A stretch of 64,000 nt of DNA, taken from contig NZ_ATDL01000016.1 in the NCBI RefSeq assembly GCF_000416985.1, forward strand, positions 1-64,000. Reading direction: 5' to 3'. Shown piece by piece: positions 49,623 through 59,408 of the stretch (position 1 is the stretch's first letter; every line of letters starts with the position of its first letter). This DNA is from Sphingobacterium paucimobilis HER1398 (lineage in GTDB: Bacteria; Bacteroidota; Bacteroidia; Sphingobacteriales; Sphingobacteriaceae). Below the pieces are notes generated by a model, which did not search any database, was not told the origin of the DNA, and saw nothing but the letters and a program-made list of their open reading frames with translations. A program made the position numbers and the translations under genes.

Positions 49623-49668
49623 TACAATCTATGATAAACTTAGTTGTTTGACCATAGATTGTATTTTT
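49623..49668 (+). terminator. Terminator after the basic microprotein
   Basis: A perfect 11-bp stem (TACAATCTATG / CATAGATTGTA) with a 19-nt loop is followed by TTTTT. A second weaker hairpin (AACAACCATC / GATGGCTGTT, one mismatch) lies at about 49703-49729. Confidence 0.75.
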
Positions 49669-49802
49669 CATTGAAGAACATTCGTTTTTTGTGAATATTA
49701 AACAACCATCCTATGATGGCTGTTTTCTTAAACAAATTTATGTTTCATTGGGATGATATAAGATGGTGCGCGAGGTACTGTCGTCCCTAAATTTAGTAGC
49801 TG

Positions 49803-51356
49803 TTGGTAAAGGAATTAATTATCGATTCAACCCCTGAAAATGGGGTGACTATTGCTTTACTACAGGACAAGCAACTTGTAGAACTAAATAAGGAACAGGT
49901 AGACAATCATTTTTCGGTAGGCGATATTTATCTAGGCCGAATTAAGAAAATCATGCCTGGATTGAATGCGGCGTTTGTAGATGTAGGCTACGATAAAGAC
50001 GCATTTTTGCATTACTTAGACTTAGGTCCACAGGTACAATCCTTACTTAAGCTTACGCGAGTAGTAAAGAATGGCAGTTATCAAGAGAATCTGCTTAATA
50101 GTCTAAAGCTTGAAAAGGATATCGATAAAGCGGGCAAGATTTCGGAAGTATTAAGCCGAAATGTATTATTGCCTGTACAGATAGCAAAAGAGCCAATATC
50201 AACAAAAGGTCCACGGCTGAGCTCGGATTTATCCATCGCAGGACGTTTTGTTGTACTTGTGCCTTTTTCAAGTTCTGTTTCCATTTCCAAGAAAATCAAA
50301 GGAAGTGCTGAACGTACACGGCTTAAAAAGATTGTAGAGAGTATCAAACCTGCAAATTTTGGAGTTATCATACGGACAGTTTCTGAAGGGAAAGGAGTTG
50401 AAGAACTTCAAAAAGACCTTCTGGATTTGATTTCGAAATGGGAGCTTTTTACCAAGCGCCTTAAAAAAGCTGAACCGCCACAAAAAGTCCTGGGCGAGAT
50501 GGATAGAGCATCTACCATCTTGAGGGATCTGTTGACTGACGAGTTCACTCATATATATGTGAATGACCCTGTCATATACGAGGAGACAAAGTCCTACGTA
50601 CAGGAGATTTCGCCAGAGTTGGAAAAAATTGTTAAGCTCTATAAACACAAAGAGCCAATTTTTGATCATTTTGGTGTTGAAAAGCAGATTAAGGCAGCTT
50701 TTGGCAAAACGGTCAATTTGCAAGGTGGTGCGTATTTGGTCATTGAACATACCGAAGCATTGCACGTTGTAGACGTTAATAGCGGTAACCGTATTGCAAG
50801 TAAAGAAAACCAAGAAGATAATGCGCTTTTGGTAAACAAAGAAGCAGCAAGGGAAATTGCTCGGCAATTGCGATTGCGGGACATGGGAGGTATCGTTGTC
50901 ATAGACTTTATCGACATGCACAAGCCTCAAAATCGAAAAGAGCTGTATACCTATCTTAAGGAATGTATGGGCGAAGACAGAGCTCGTCATACCATACTTC
51001 CACCGAGTAAATTCGGCTTGGTACAAATCACGCGACAACGTGTGCGTCCAGAAATGAGTGTAGTGACTAATGAAAAATGTCCTGCTTGTGATGGTACGGG
51101 AGAAATAAGATCGAGTATTGTATTACTCGATGACATTGAGAACAACTTGAGCTTCATACTTGAAGAACAAAATGAAAAGGGGGTTTCCTTGTGTGTACAC
51201 CCCTATATTGACGCCTACATTAAGTCAGGTTTGATCTCCAAGCGGATCAAGTGGTTTTTCAAATATGGGAAATGGATAAGGGTGAAGCCGGTTCAATCCT
51301 ATTATTTAACAGAGTTTCACTTCTTCAACTCGAAGGATGAGGAAATCAAGTTATAA
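49803..51356 (+). CDS. rng: Ribonuclease G/E family endoribonuclease
   Basis: This 517-residue enzyme cleaves AU-rich single-stranded RNA and matures 16S rRNA ends. The S1 domain ('DIYLGRIKKIMPGLNAAF' with 'VDVGYDKDAFLHY'), the catalytic Asp pair ('LHVVDVNSGNRIA', 'GGIVVIDFIDMHKPQ') and the zinc-link 'CPACDGTGEIRSS' are present, with no long C-terminal degradosome scaffold, so it is RNase G rather than E. The start must be TTG 49803 (or CTG 49800), because a TAG at 49797 is in frame and the conserved N-terminus 'VKELIIDSTPENGVT' begins right there. Confidence 0.96.
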   Translation: MVKELIIDSTPENGVTIALLQDKQLVELNKEQVDNHFSVGDIYLGRIKKIMPGLNAAFVDVGYDKDAFLHYLDLGPQVQSLLKLTRVVKNGSYQENLLNSLKLEKDIDKAGKISEVLSRNVLLPVQIAKEPISTKGPRLSSDLSIAGRFVVLVPFSSSVSISKKIKGSAERTRLKKIVESIKPANFGVIIRTVSEGKGVEELQKDLLDLISKWELFTKRLKKAEPPQKVLGEMDRASTILRDLLTDEFTHIYVNDPVIYEETKSYVQEISPELEKIVKLYKHKEPIFDHFGVEKQIKAAFGKTVNLQGGAYLVIEHTEALHVVDVNSGNRIASKENQEDNALLVNKEAAREIARQLRLRDMGGIVVIDFIDMHKPQNRKELYTYLKECMGEDRARHTILPPSKFGLVQITRQRVRPEMSVVTNEKCPACDGTGEIRSSIVLLDDIENNLSFILEEQNEKGVSLCVHPYIDAYIKSGLISKRIKWFFKYGKWIRVKPVQSYYLTEFHFFNSKDEEIKL

Positions 51357-51363
51357 AGAGATT

Positions 51364-51395
51364 AAAAAAAGCTCCTCAATTTTGAGGAGCTTTTT
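51364..51395. terminator. Bidirectional terminator
   Basis: Stem GCTCCTCA / TGAGGAGC with A7 and T5 flanks, loop ATTT. It serves the convergent rng and Rrf2 genes. Confidence 0.92.
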
Positions 51396-51429
51396 ATCTA
51401 TAGTGGATAATCTGTTGTATTAATATCAC

Positions 51430-51864
51430 TTAGTCTAAGCTCAATTCTTTTTCCTTATTGATCAAGGATGCTATACTCGTATCATTCAGAATCTGAAGCA
51501 TTGCATTGCGTACATCGATAAATGTATCCCGGATGCCACAGGCATGTTCTTCTGTGCATTCCTCACAAGAGCGGTAGAAGTTAAGGCTGACACAAGGTAA
51601 GAGCGCAATGGGACCATCGATAAGACGCATCACTTGCGAAAGATAGATGTCTTCAGGAGCCTTATTCAAGCTGTATCCGCCTCCGGCTCCTTTTTTCGAA
51701 TAAAGAATACCTGCATTTCGCATCTCTAATAGAATCTGCTCCAAAAACTTTTTTGGGATACGCTCCTCTTCCGCAATTTTGACAATTTGCATCGGCTCGT
51801 TGCCATAGTTTCTTCCCAACACCATTAGGGCCTTTATCGCATACTTAGTTTTTTTTGAAATCAT
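51430..51864 (-). CDS. Rrf2/IscR-type transcriptional regulator
   Basis: This 144-residue protein has the Rrf2 winged helix ('SKKTKYAIKALMVLGRNYG', 'EERIPKKFLEQILLEMRNAG', 'YSKKGAGGGYSLNKAPEDI'). Its C-terminal part holds cysteines in 'LPCVSLNFYRSCEECTEE' and 'HACGIRDTF', resembling the Fe-S ligands of IscR. It may sense Fe-S status or redox stress. A TATTTTTG box lies about 20 nt upstream of its start, so it has its own promoter rather than only reading through from the phosphatase gene. No isc or suf genes are in the window. Confidence 0.9.
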   Translation of the reverse strand: MISKKTKYAIKALMVLGRNYGNEPMQIVKIAEEERIPKKFLEQILLEMRNAGILYSKKGAGGGYSLNKAPEDIYLSQVMRLIDGPIALLPCVSLNFYRSCEECTEEHACGIRDTFIDVRNAMLQILNDTSIASLINKEKELSLD

Positions 51865-51883
51865 AGTCTGTATTCTCTTGCCT

Positions 51884-51891
51884 CAAAAATA
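51884..51891 (-). promoter_or_regulatory. Rrf2 gene -7 box TATTTTTG
   Basis: A perfect TAnnTTTG on the minus strand lies 19 nt before the ATG. A near-palindrome CGAAATATTACG lies just upstream and could be an autoregulatory site. Confidence 0.45.
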
Positions 51892-51911
51892 CGAAATATT
51901 ACGATTAATAG

Positions 51912-53552
51912 CTATTGTCCCAATACCTCTACGATAGCATGACCGATGTTGCCATTCGGCTCCATCACGTGTAGCAAGGAGGCTAGAGTAGGGGCTATAT
52001 CGACAACCTGCACTGAACGTGTGCTCACGCCGGGTTTTATGCCCCAGCCCATAAATACCAACGGAATATGGGAGTCGTAGGCCGACCATACACCGTGCGT
52101 AGTGCCTGTGCCTCTTGGAGTCCCCGCATACCACTGTGGTTCTGCTATGATCTGAATTGCTCCGCTATTTTTACGATTATATCCATTAATGATTTTTTCG
52201 CGAATAGGGGCTGGTAAGAACATGTTTTCGCCGCCCTCCATATCGACAACATAAGCTACTCCATCTTGCGCTTTAAGATTTCTGATAATTACCTTCTTGA
52301 CATTATCTATATCCAAGTCTAGAGATTCAATCAAGTTATAATCTAAATGTACTTGATAATTCATGAGACTTTTTACCAATTTATCTGAGCCAAACTTTTC
52401 CTTTAGTTCCATATTGAGCTCGCGTTGTATTTGTCGTGTAAATAGGTAACCGCCGTTTCCTCGTTGATCCGTGTAATACAAAGGATTGTATGAAGCGGCG
52501 TGATCTGCAGTTAAGAAAAAAGTATAGTTACCTTCGCCTACCGTTTTGTCAAGGTACGCAAGAAAATCTGCGATATCCCTATCTAGGCGTAGGTACGTGT
52601 CTTCAATTTCTACGGCCGACAGAGAGTACCTGTGTCCTACATAATCGGTCGCTGAAAGACTTACGCAAAGAAAGTCCGTATTGTTGGTTGGGTTTTTGCC
52701 CATATTTTCATGCTCGATGGCCGCCTTTGCAAAATCCAAGGTTAGTGTGTTGCCTTGGGGAGTAGTCTTGATCAATTCGTAGCCAACATCTTTCATTAAT
52801 TCTGAAGTTTTTCGAGGGAAGGTTGGTGATTTCTCTCCAGGCCATTTGCCTTCATAGATATTGTCGTCGGCGATACTGTTTGTATATGTCTCTATGGGAT
52901 ACAGTGTGTTCCAATCCTGTTTCAAATATTTTTCAGGTAATTTTTGTTTGTTGAAGCTATTGACCCATTTAGGAAGGTCTTTCATATAGAATGTGCTGGA
53001 AATCCAATCGCCTGATTTTGCTTCGAACCAATAAGCAGCATCAGCAAAGTGTCCAGCAGGAAGAATACCTCCTCGGTCTTTAATAGCGATCCCGATTACT
53101 TTGGATTGAAAGTTGGTAGCTAGCTTTAGCTGATCCGTAATTGTAGAAGATAATAGATTTCGGGGAGACTGCTTTCCCTCTTTTTCTGTCGTACCGACTC
53201 CCTGCACATTATCATCCTGAGTGCAGTACATCGGCTGTCCAGTAGCTTGTATAATCCAGTCATTTCCCGCAATACCGTGAATAGCGGGGACGGATCCGGT
53301 ATAGACTGAGCTGTGTCCTATGGCTGTATAGGTAGGGATATAGTTGAGCAGTGTGTTTTCACACGAAAAGCCCTCTTTGAGAATTCTCTTGAATCCGTCG
53401 TTACCGTAACGGTCTGCGAAGCGATACAAATAGTCCCATCGCATTTGATCGACCATGAGTCCGACTACCAATTTAGGTCTTTCTACTTGTGCGTTTACAT
53501 CTTTGACAAAAGCTAAAGCCAATGCGAGAAAGAAAATAAAATGTTTTTTCAT
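51912..53552 (-). CDS. PafA-type secreted alkaline phosphatase
   Basis: This 546-residue protein has a signal peptide ending near 'VKDVNAQ'. The alkaline-phosphatase fold has the first zinc ligands in 'LVVGLMVDQMRWDYLYRF', the nucleophile Thr (about T76) in 'YIPTYTAIGHSSVYTGS', Asn in 'AIHGIAGNDWII', the Lys/Arg pair in 'AIKDRGGILPAGHF', Asp/His in 'LSATDYVGHRYS' and 'FFLTADHAASYNP', and the final His in 'GTGTTHGVWSAYD'. This matches the PafA phosphomonoesterase of Elizabethkingia meningoseptica and its relatives, which releases phosphate in the periplasm or outside. No pho-box regulator is adjacent. Confidence 0.9.
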   Translation of the reverse strand: MKKHFIFFLALALAFVKDVNAQVERPKLVVGLMVDQMRWDYLYRFADRYGNDGFKRILKEGFSCENTLLNYIPTYTAIGHSSVYTGSVPAIHGIAGNDWIIQATGQPMYCTQDDNVQGVGTTEKEGKQSPRNLLSSTITDQLKLATNFQSKVIGIAIKDRGGILPAGHFADAAYWFEAKSGDWISSTFYMKDLPKWVNSFNKQKLPEKYLKQDWNTLYPIETYTNSIADDNIYEGKWPGEKSPTFPRKTSELMKDVGYELIKTTPQGNTLTLDFAKAAIEHENMGKNPTNNTDFLCVSLSATDYVGHRYSLSAVEIEDTYLRLDRDIADFLAYLDKTVGEGNYTFFLTADHAASYNPLYYTDQRGNGGYLFTRQIQRELNMELKEKFGSDKLVKSLMNYQVHLDYNLIESLDLDIDNVKKVIIRNLKAQDGVAYVVDMEGGENMFLPAPIREKIINGYNRKNSGAIQIIAEPQWYAGTPRGTGTTHGVWSAYDSHIPLVFMGWGIKPGVSTRSVQVVDIAPTLASLLHVMEPNGNIGHAIVEVLGQ

Positions 53553-53573
53553 TGGAATAATTTTTTAAGGACA

Positions 53574-53613
53574 ATAAATCTATCAGGAGGACAGATATTC
53601 CTGATAGATTTAT
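53574..53613. other. 15-bp perfect hairpin between uvrA and the phosphatase
   Basis: Arms 53574-53588 and 53599-53613 are exact complements around a 10-nt loop. It lies after the uvrA stop and 22 nt before the phosphatase start, without a T tract. It is either the uvrA terminator or structure in the phosphatase leader. Confidence 0.55.
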
Positions 53614-53640
53614 CTGTTTAAGGTTTTGTTGACTCACAAA

Positions 53641-56445
53641 TTAAGCTTTTTTAAGATGATTTACGAGGAATTGCCCCGTAAAACTTTCTTTACACATAGC
53701 TAGGTTCTCAGGAGTGCCCGTAAAAACAACTTTTCCACCTTTTTCTCCACCTTCTGGACCGATGTCTATTACCCAATCTGCAGATTTGATCATATCCATG
53801 TTGTGTTCAATGACTAATATGCTGTTGCCTAGCGCTATTAGGGCATCAAACGACTTAAGCAACTTCTGTATATCATTAAAATGAAGACCAGTCGTAGGTT
53901 CATCAAAAATGAACAGTGTTTTTTTGCTATTATTGCCTTTGATTAAAAAGGAAGCAAGTTTTATGCGTTGAGCTTCTCCTCCCGATAGCGTGCTGGAAGA
54001 TTGTCCTAATTTGATATAGCCGAGTCCCACATCTTGTAATGGCTGGAGTTTTGCTAGGATTTTAGGCTGATCCGTAAAGAATGACAAGGCCTCATCAATA
54101 CTTAACTCTAATATATCGGAGACCGATTTCTCTTGATACTGAACATCAAGCACATGCTGTTTAAAGCGTTTCCCACCACAAGCCTCGCAGGGAAGTACGA
54201 TATCGGCCATAAATTGCATTTCGATTTTTACCTCACCATCTCCCTGACAAATATCACAACGGCCTCCTTCCACATTAAAGGAGAAGGCGGCGGGCTTTAA
54301 TCCAGCAGCTTTTGCAGCAGGCAGATTTGCATAAAGAGCGCGTATCTCGTCCCAAGCCTTCACATAAGTTACCGGATTGGAGCGGGAAGAACGGCCAATC
54401 GGATTTTGGTCTACCATTTCGACCTGTTCTATTTGATGTATATCACCTTCGATGCTGTCAAACTGTCCCGTTTGCTCTCCCGAATAATTTCCCAATGACT
54501 TTTGGAGTGCGGGGTATAGGATTCGTTTTACCAGAGATGTTTTACCAGAGCCTGATACTCCCGTGACTACGGTGAAAATATGCAATGGAAAGTCGACCGA
54601 AATTCCTGCCAGATTGTTCTCCCGGGCCCCTTTTATGGCAATAGAGTCAGACCACTTGCGTCGTTGCTCAGGTATGGAGATTTCTTTTTTGCCGCTGAGA
54701 TATTGGCCTGTTAAAGACTTGCTATCTTTTAATATCTGCTCATATGTGCCAGCAAATACCAATTCACCCCCATTGATGCCTGCTTCGGGCCCAATGTCAA
54801 TCAAATAGTCTGCAGCTTCCATCATCTCTTGTTCGTGCTCTACTACGATTACTGTGTTCCCAATATCCCGTAGTGATTTTAAAACACCGATTAGCCTTTG
54901 CGTGTCTCTAGGATGTAGACCTATACTTGGTTCATCCAGGACATAGATTGATCCAACTAATGAGCTTCCCAAGGAGGTTGCCAGGTTGATGCGTTGAGAC
55001 TCTCCTCCCGAGAGTGTGTTGCTGAGTCGGTTAAGAGTAAGGTAACTAAGGCCTACGTCACACAAAAACTGTATACGGTTTACAATCTCCCAAAGCAAGC
55101 GTTTTGCAATAGTAGCTTCATTAGCAGTAAGCGTCAGGGTAGTGAAAAATTCGAGAGCTTGGTCTATAGGTAACAAGACTATATCCACAATAGATTTTCC
55201 CGCGATTTTTACATAGGTCGCATCTTTACGTAATCGGCTGCCTTTACATTCAGGACAGTCTGTTTTGCCCCGATAGCGCGACAACATAACGCGATATTGA
55301 ATCTTGTAGGTCTGTTCTTCCAGTTCCTGGAAGAAATCGTTCAAGCCTCTAAAGTATTTATTGCCTGTCCATAAGAGTTCTTGTTGCTCCTTAGTCAGAT
55401 CAGCGTATGATCGATGAATCGGAAAATCAAATTTTATAGCTGTACGTACTAAGGCCTCAAGCCACGTTCCCATTTTTTCGCCTCGCCAAGGAGCCAGAGC
55501 ACCATCGTAAACAGACTTGCTTTTGTCTGGTACGACAAGGTCAGGGTCGATACCAATCACTTTACCATATCCTTCGCAACGGCGGCAGGCACCAAAGGGA
55601 TTGTTAAAGCTGAAAAAATTTGGAGTGGGTTCTTCAAAGGCAATTCCGTCCAATTCGAATTTGTCGGAAAAACTAAGACGTTGGTCTTCGATGTCTATTG
55701 AGCATTCTCCTTTACCTTCGAAGTAAGCCGTCTGTATAGAATCCGCTAGACGGGCAGCTGTGTCTTCTTCCCCATCTAGGCGTACGCGATCTATAACAAT
55801 TTCTATGTCCCCTGCTTTAAATACTTTGTTGGCTATAGACTTGTCTTCAAGTACAGATTCTATCTTTTCGATGGCTTGCTTGAAGAATATACGTACAAAA
55901 CCTTTCTGAAGCAACAGGGAAAGTTCTTCTTTCAGTTTACGCCCATTGGTGGGATGAAGGGGGCTGAAAATGGTAACAGTGGTATCTGTCGGATATGTTA
56001 AAATTCGGTCCACGATAGAAGAAACAGAGTCCCTAGAAACAACATCTCCAGAAATTGGAGAATAGGTTTTTCCTATTCGTGCAAAAAGAAGTTTGAGATA
56101 ATCGTAGATCTCGGTGGAAGTCCCTACGGTAGATCGTGGGTTGCTGGTGATCACTTTTTGTTCAATAGCAATGGCGGGGGCTATTCCTTTAATATAATCC
56201 ACCTCAGGTTTGTGCATTCTCCCCATAAACTGTCGGGCATAGGATGACAGGCTCTCAACATAGCGACGCTGTCCTTCAGCATACAGCGTGTCAAAAGCCA
56301 AAGATGATTTGCCCGAACCTGACATGCCGGTAATGACCACCAATTTGTTTTTGGGAATATCAACATCAATGTTTTTCAAGTTGTTGACGCGTGCACCCTT
56401 GATTTGAATGTGAGATTTTGGATTGTGCTCCTTCTTGTTTTGCAT
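53641..56445 (-). CDS. uvrA: Excinuclease ABC subunit A
   Basis: This 934-residue ABC-type ATPase detects bulky DNA lesions with UvrB. Both Walker A motifs are visible ('[18 protein letters not shown]' and '[18 protein letters not shown]'), with ABC signatures '[13 protein letters not shown]' and '[13 protein letters not shown]'. Zinc modules are '[12 protein letters not shown]', '[11 protein letters not shown]', and '[14 protein letters not shown]' with 'CEACGGKRF'. The ATG at 56445 is preferred to an in-frame TTG at 56454, because the promoter box TAACTTTG ends only 6 nt upstream of the ATG. Confidence 0.97.
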   Translation of the reverse strand: MQNKKEHNPKSHIQIKGARVNNLKNIDVDIPKNKLVVITGMSGSGKSSLAFDTLYAEGQRRYVESLSSYARQFMGRMHKPEVDYIKGIAPAIAIEQKVITSNPRSTVGTSTEIYDYLKLLFARIGKTYSPISGDVVSRDSVSSIVDRILTYPTDTTVTIFSPLHPTNGRKLKEELSLLLQKGFVRIFFKQAIEKIESVLEDKSIANKVFKAGDIEIVIDRVRLDGEEDTAARLADSIQTAYFEGKGECSIDIEDQRLSFSDKFELDGIAFEEPTPNFFSFNNPFGACRRCEGYGKVIGIDPDLVVPDKSKSVYDGALAPWRGEKMGTWLEALVRTAIKFDFPIHRSYADLTKEQQELLWTGNKYFRGLNDFFQELEEQTYKIQYRVMLSRYRGKTDCPECKGSRLRKDATYVKIAGKSIVDIVLLPIDQALEFFTTLTLTANEATIAKRLLWEIVNRIQFLCDVGLSYLTLNRLSNTLSGGESQRINLATSLGSSLVGSIYVLDEPSIGLHPRDTQRLIGVLKSLRDIGNTVIVVEHEQEMMEAADYLIDIGPEAGINGGELVFAGTYEQILKDSKSLTGQYLSGKKEISIPEQRRKWSDSIAIKGARENNLAGISVDFPLHIFTVVTGVSGSGKTSLVKRILYPALQKSLGNYSGEQTGQFDSIEGDIHQIEQVEMVDQNPIGRSSRSNPVTYVKAWDEIRALYANLPAAKAAGLKPAAFSFNVEGGRCDICQGDGEVKIEMQFMADIVLPCEACGGKRFKQHVLDVQYQEKSVSDILELSIDEALSFFTDQPKILAKLQPLQDVGLGYIKLGQSSSTLSGGEAQRIKLASFLIKGNNSKKTLFIFDEPTTGLHFNDIQKLLKSFDALIALGNSILVIEHNMDMIKSADWVIDIGPEGGEKGGKVVFTGTPENLAMCKESFTGQFLVNHLKKA

Positions 56446-56451
56446 AACTAA

Positions 56452-56459
56452 CAAAGTTA
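56452..56459 (-). promoter_or_regulatory. uvrA -7 box TAACTTTG, leaderless start
   Basis: A perfect TAnnTTTG on the minus strand ends 6 nt before the uvrA ATG. Confidence 0.5.
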
Positions 56460-56628
56460 AGCATTTCTGATAAGTTGAGGGCAGACACTTTTTCTATTTT
56501 TCTTGGATGCTCAAAAGAACATATCGCTCTAGGTTATGTACAAAAGTCTATTTGTACACTTTCTGTCATAAAAGTGAATGAAAACGCATTATTTCAAGTA
56601 GTGTTATTTAGTTTTATTCTAAATAAAG

Positions 56629-56636
56629 TATATTTG
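56629..56636 (+). promoter_or_regulatory. -7 box TATATTTG of the TonB-receptor operon
   Basis: A perfect box lies 18 nt upstream of the ATG at 56655. It supports that start, since the in-frame extension to 56475 would begin before the promoter. Confidence 0.6.
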
Positions 56637-56654
56637 CGTGATTTTCCACGTATT

Positions 56655-59396
56655 ATGAAGAAGTTATTTCTCTCGGCTGCGCTATGGGGCAGCACATTAT
56701 TAACAGGCTATTTGCTGGCCTCCACAAATACAGCGTATTTCTTTCAGCAGCAATCGATAGACATAAAAGGGCTAGTCCTATCTAATGGTAAGCCACTCGC
56801 TGGGTCAACGGTTTCGTTGGTAGAACTGGGGCTAACAGCTTCTAGTGAGAACAACGGACAGTTTGTTTTTTCCAAAGTGCCTCTCGGAAACTATACTTTG
56901 ATTGTACAACATGCAGGAATGAAAGCGTATCAATTAAAAGTGATTCCAGGGCAAGATGTTAAGATCGAGTTGGAAGAAAACACGATTGCTATCGATGATG
57001 TTCAGGTGATCGGCCAACGTTCCAAGGTTAAAGGGGCTACTTCTACCTTTATTTCTAGACAAGCTATCGAACACTTGCAGGCGACGAGTATCGCCGAGGT
57101 ACTTCAGTTATTGCCTGGGCAGGCTATTTATAATCCCTCTTTTTCTCAAATCAACACACCTTTAATTCGACAAGGAGGGAGTAGCCCTACGGGTACAACA
57201 CATGATAGCAAATCACGTAGCGTAGCCTCATTAGGAACCTCTATCATCGTCAACGGAGCTCAATTGTCCAACAATGCCGATATGCAGGCCGTCAATACTG
57301 CTTCTGGAGGTGTCTTGTCCAGTTTCGGTAATGCCTCCGGAAGGGGGACAGATTTGCGACAATTAACGGCAGACAATGTGGAGTCTATTGAAGTTATCCG
57401 CGGTATTCCTTCGGTGGAATATGGCGATTTGACATCGGGTGTGATTGATGTTAAGACAAAGGCAGCAGTACAGCCCTTACAGGCCAAATTCCGATTGAAC
57501 CCAACATTAAAACAAGGCTGGGTTGGACAAGGTTTTGCTGTAGGTAAGGATCAAGGGGCATTGTTTGTTGATGTAGATTATACCTATGCTGCTAATAATC
57601 AGATACAGACCAGCGAATCGTATAAACGTTTTAATACCTCTTTGCAATATACCAATACATTGGGGGCGAATCGAAATCTATATACTAATACAACTTTGGC
57701 TTTTGGAGGGTATTACGATGATAGTAAGATAGATCCCGATCTAACAGTCAATCAGGTTATTAATCAATCAGAAAATTATGATCTGCGATTCTCCACTAAT
57801 GGGCGATGGAATCTGGATAAGCGGTTTGCACGGAATATAAACTATGTGTTATCAGCTCAATTAGGATTTCAGAATGGGTTCCAGCAGATGATGAATAATG
57901 GTTCACTGTTCGCTGTTTCGAATGCTTTGGTCGATGGTACTTATGAAGTTGACTTTTTGCCATCCAGTTACCTACAGCAGATTTATATTAAAGGGAAGCC
58001 CTTGAACCTACAGGCACGATTATCGGACAATTTTTACTTTTCTACAGGTGCAGCACGGCATGCCATCACCGTAGGGGGGACGTATACTTTGGACAAAAAC
58101 TTTGGTCAGGGCAAATATTTTGCAGGAGATATGCCTCCTAAGAATAATTCGGGATTAGGGTTCAGACCCCGTCGATTTGAAGATATTCCCGCACTGAATC
58201 AACTTGCCTTTTACGCAGAAGATAAATTGGCCGTAGATGTGTTTGGAAGATCATTGGATATTGTTGCGGGTTTACGTTACGATTGGATGCAGCCTTTCAG
58301 AGATGATGCTAAGAATGCTTTTTCCCCTCGTATCAATGCGTCCTATGAATTATTTAAAGATTTTTCTATCCATGGTGGGTACGGATGGAGTGCTAAGGCG
58401 CCATCTCTGATATATATGTATCCCGACCCGGTGTATCTGGATGTATTCAGTTTGAGTCATTATAAACAAGATCCAGCAGAACGACTTGCTTTGGTAACTA
58501 CGCGGGTATTTGATGCACAAAACCAAAACCTGGAGATGGCTAAGTCTAAAAAAAGAGAAGTTGGTGTAGATTATAAAAAGTTTTCAATATCGGTTTATGA
58601 TGAACGTATCGCTAACGGACTGGATATGTATCAATACTATAATTTTACGAATGTGCCCATCTACACTGTGGCGACTCAACAGCCTGGGCAACGCCCTGAA
58701 TTGAGTGAGGTGGTTAAAGATTCCTTATATGTGACAGATTACAGAGTACCGAGTAATAATGTCAATATTGTGAATAGAGGGATTGAATTTGATTTTGACT
58801 TTGGTAAAGTAAAACCTTTGCGTACCTCCTTTACTTTGAATGGCGCATACGCTTATACCAAATCTTTTGACAATAATCCGTTTGTCTATGCACGGCGTAT
58901 GCCTAATCAGCCATACAATAAGCTGGGAGTTTATGAAGGGAGAGGAAAGGAGTATACACGTTTCCTGACAACATTGCGTGCCATTCATCAGATTCCGGAG
59001 CTCCGTCTCTTGATTACGTTGACCGCGCAGACCATCTGGACAGATAAGGATAAATACCTGAACTATACTTCTAGGCCTTATGCGGTGATGGATATTGTCG
59101 AGGGAGGAGCTGGTGAGGAACGGATGTTATCAGAGCAAGAAATTGCGGCTATTTCGGAGACTTCTGGTCTGTTTTTGCCAGTTGCAGAATCTTATTATAG
59201 AACAGAATCCTGGAAGCCATTATGGCTATTCAACACGAAGGTCACGAAGGAGTTTGGAAAGAATTATGGTTTCTCCTTTTATGTAAATAACATTACCAAT
59301 AACAGACCTTATCAACGGAGTAAACGTAACCCAGATCAATTAGAAAAGCGAAATATTCCGATATTCTTTGGTAGTGAATTGAGTATCAAATTTTAA
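56655..59396 (+). CDS. TonB-dependent receptor, first gene of a four-gene operon
   Basis: This 913-residue outer-membrane receptor has a signal-anchor N-terminus (MKKLFLSAALWG...), a CarboxypepD_reg-like domain (about 35-110, 'IKGLVLSNGKPLAGSTVSLV'), a plug with 'GTDLRQLTADNVESIEVIRG' and 'PSVEYGDLTSGVIDVKTKA', and a barrel ending in 'FFGSELSIKF'. It is not a SusC: it lacks the RagA/SusC plug motifs and has no SusD. The frame is open upstream to 56475, but that part has no signal peptide and precedes the promoter. It is followed after 12 nt by a DUF4876 lipoprotein. The ligand is unknown. Confidence 0.9.
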   Translation: MKKLFLSAALWGSTLLTGYLLASTNTAYFFQQQSIDIKGLVLSNGKPLAGSTVSLVELGLTASSENNGQFVFSKVPLGNYTLIVQHAGMKAYQLKVIPGQDVKIELEENTIAIDDVQVIGQRSKVKGATSTFISRQAIEHLQATSIAEVLQLLPGQAIYNPSFSQINTPLIRQGGSSPTGTTHDSKSRSVASLGTSIIVNGAQLSNNADMQAVNTASGGVLSSFGNASGRGTDLRQLTADNVESIEVIRGIPSVEYGDLTSGVIDVKTKAAVQPLQAKFRLNPTLKQGWVGQGFAVGKDQGALFVDVDYTYAANNQIQTSESYKRFNTSLQYTNTLGANRNLYTNTTLAFGGYYDDSKIDPDLTVNQVINQSENYDLRFSTNGRWNLDKRFARNINYVLSAQLGFQNGFQQMMNNGSLFAVSNALVDGTYEVDFLPSSYLQQIYIKGKPLNLQARLSDNFYFSTGAARHAITVGGTYTLDKNFGQGKYFAGDMPPKNNSGLGFRPRRFEDIPALNQLAFYAEDKLAVDVFGRSLDIVAGLRYDWMQPFRDDAKNAFSPRINASYELFKDFSIHGGYGWSAKAPSLIYMYPDPVYLDVFSLSHYKQDPAERLALVTTRVFDAQNQNLEMAKSKKREVGVDYKKFSISVYDERIANGLDMYQYYNFTNVPIYTVATQQPGQRPELSEVVKDSLYVTDYRVPSNNVNIVNRGIEFDFDFGKVKPLRTSFTLNGAYAYTKSFDNNPFVYARRMPNQPYNKLGVYEGRGKEYTRFLTTLRAIHQIPELRLLITLTAQTIWTDKDKYLNYTSRPYAVMDIVEGGAGEERMLSEQEIAAISETSGLFLPVAESYYRTESWKPLWLFNTKVTKEFGKNYGFSFYVNNITNNRPYQRSKRNPDQLEKRNIPIFFGSELSIKF

Positions 59397-59408
59397 GTGT
59401 TGGCAATA

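Noticed and set aside
50268..51038. 256-codon minus-strand ORF inside rng
   Set aside because: Antisense to the conserved RNase G core. The composition (Phe/Cys/His-rich) is a shadow effect, and there is no family resemblance.
56475..56654. 60-residue N-terminal extension of the TonB receptor
   Set aside because: It would begin before the -7 box at 56629 and places a long odd segment before a clear signal peptide; the ATG at 56655 is better.
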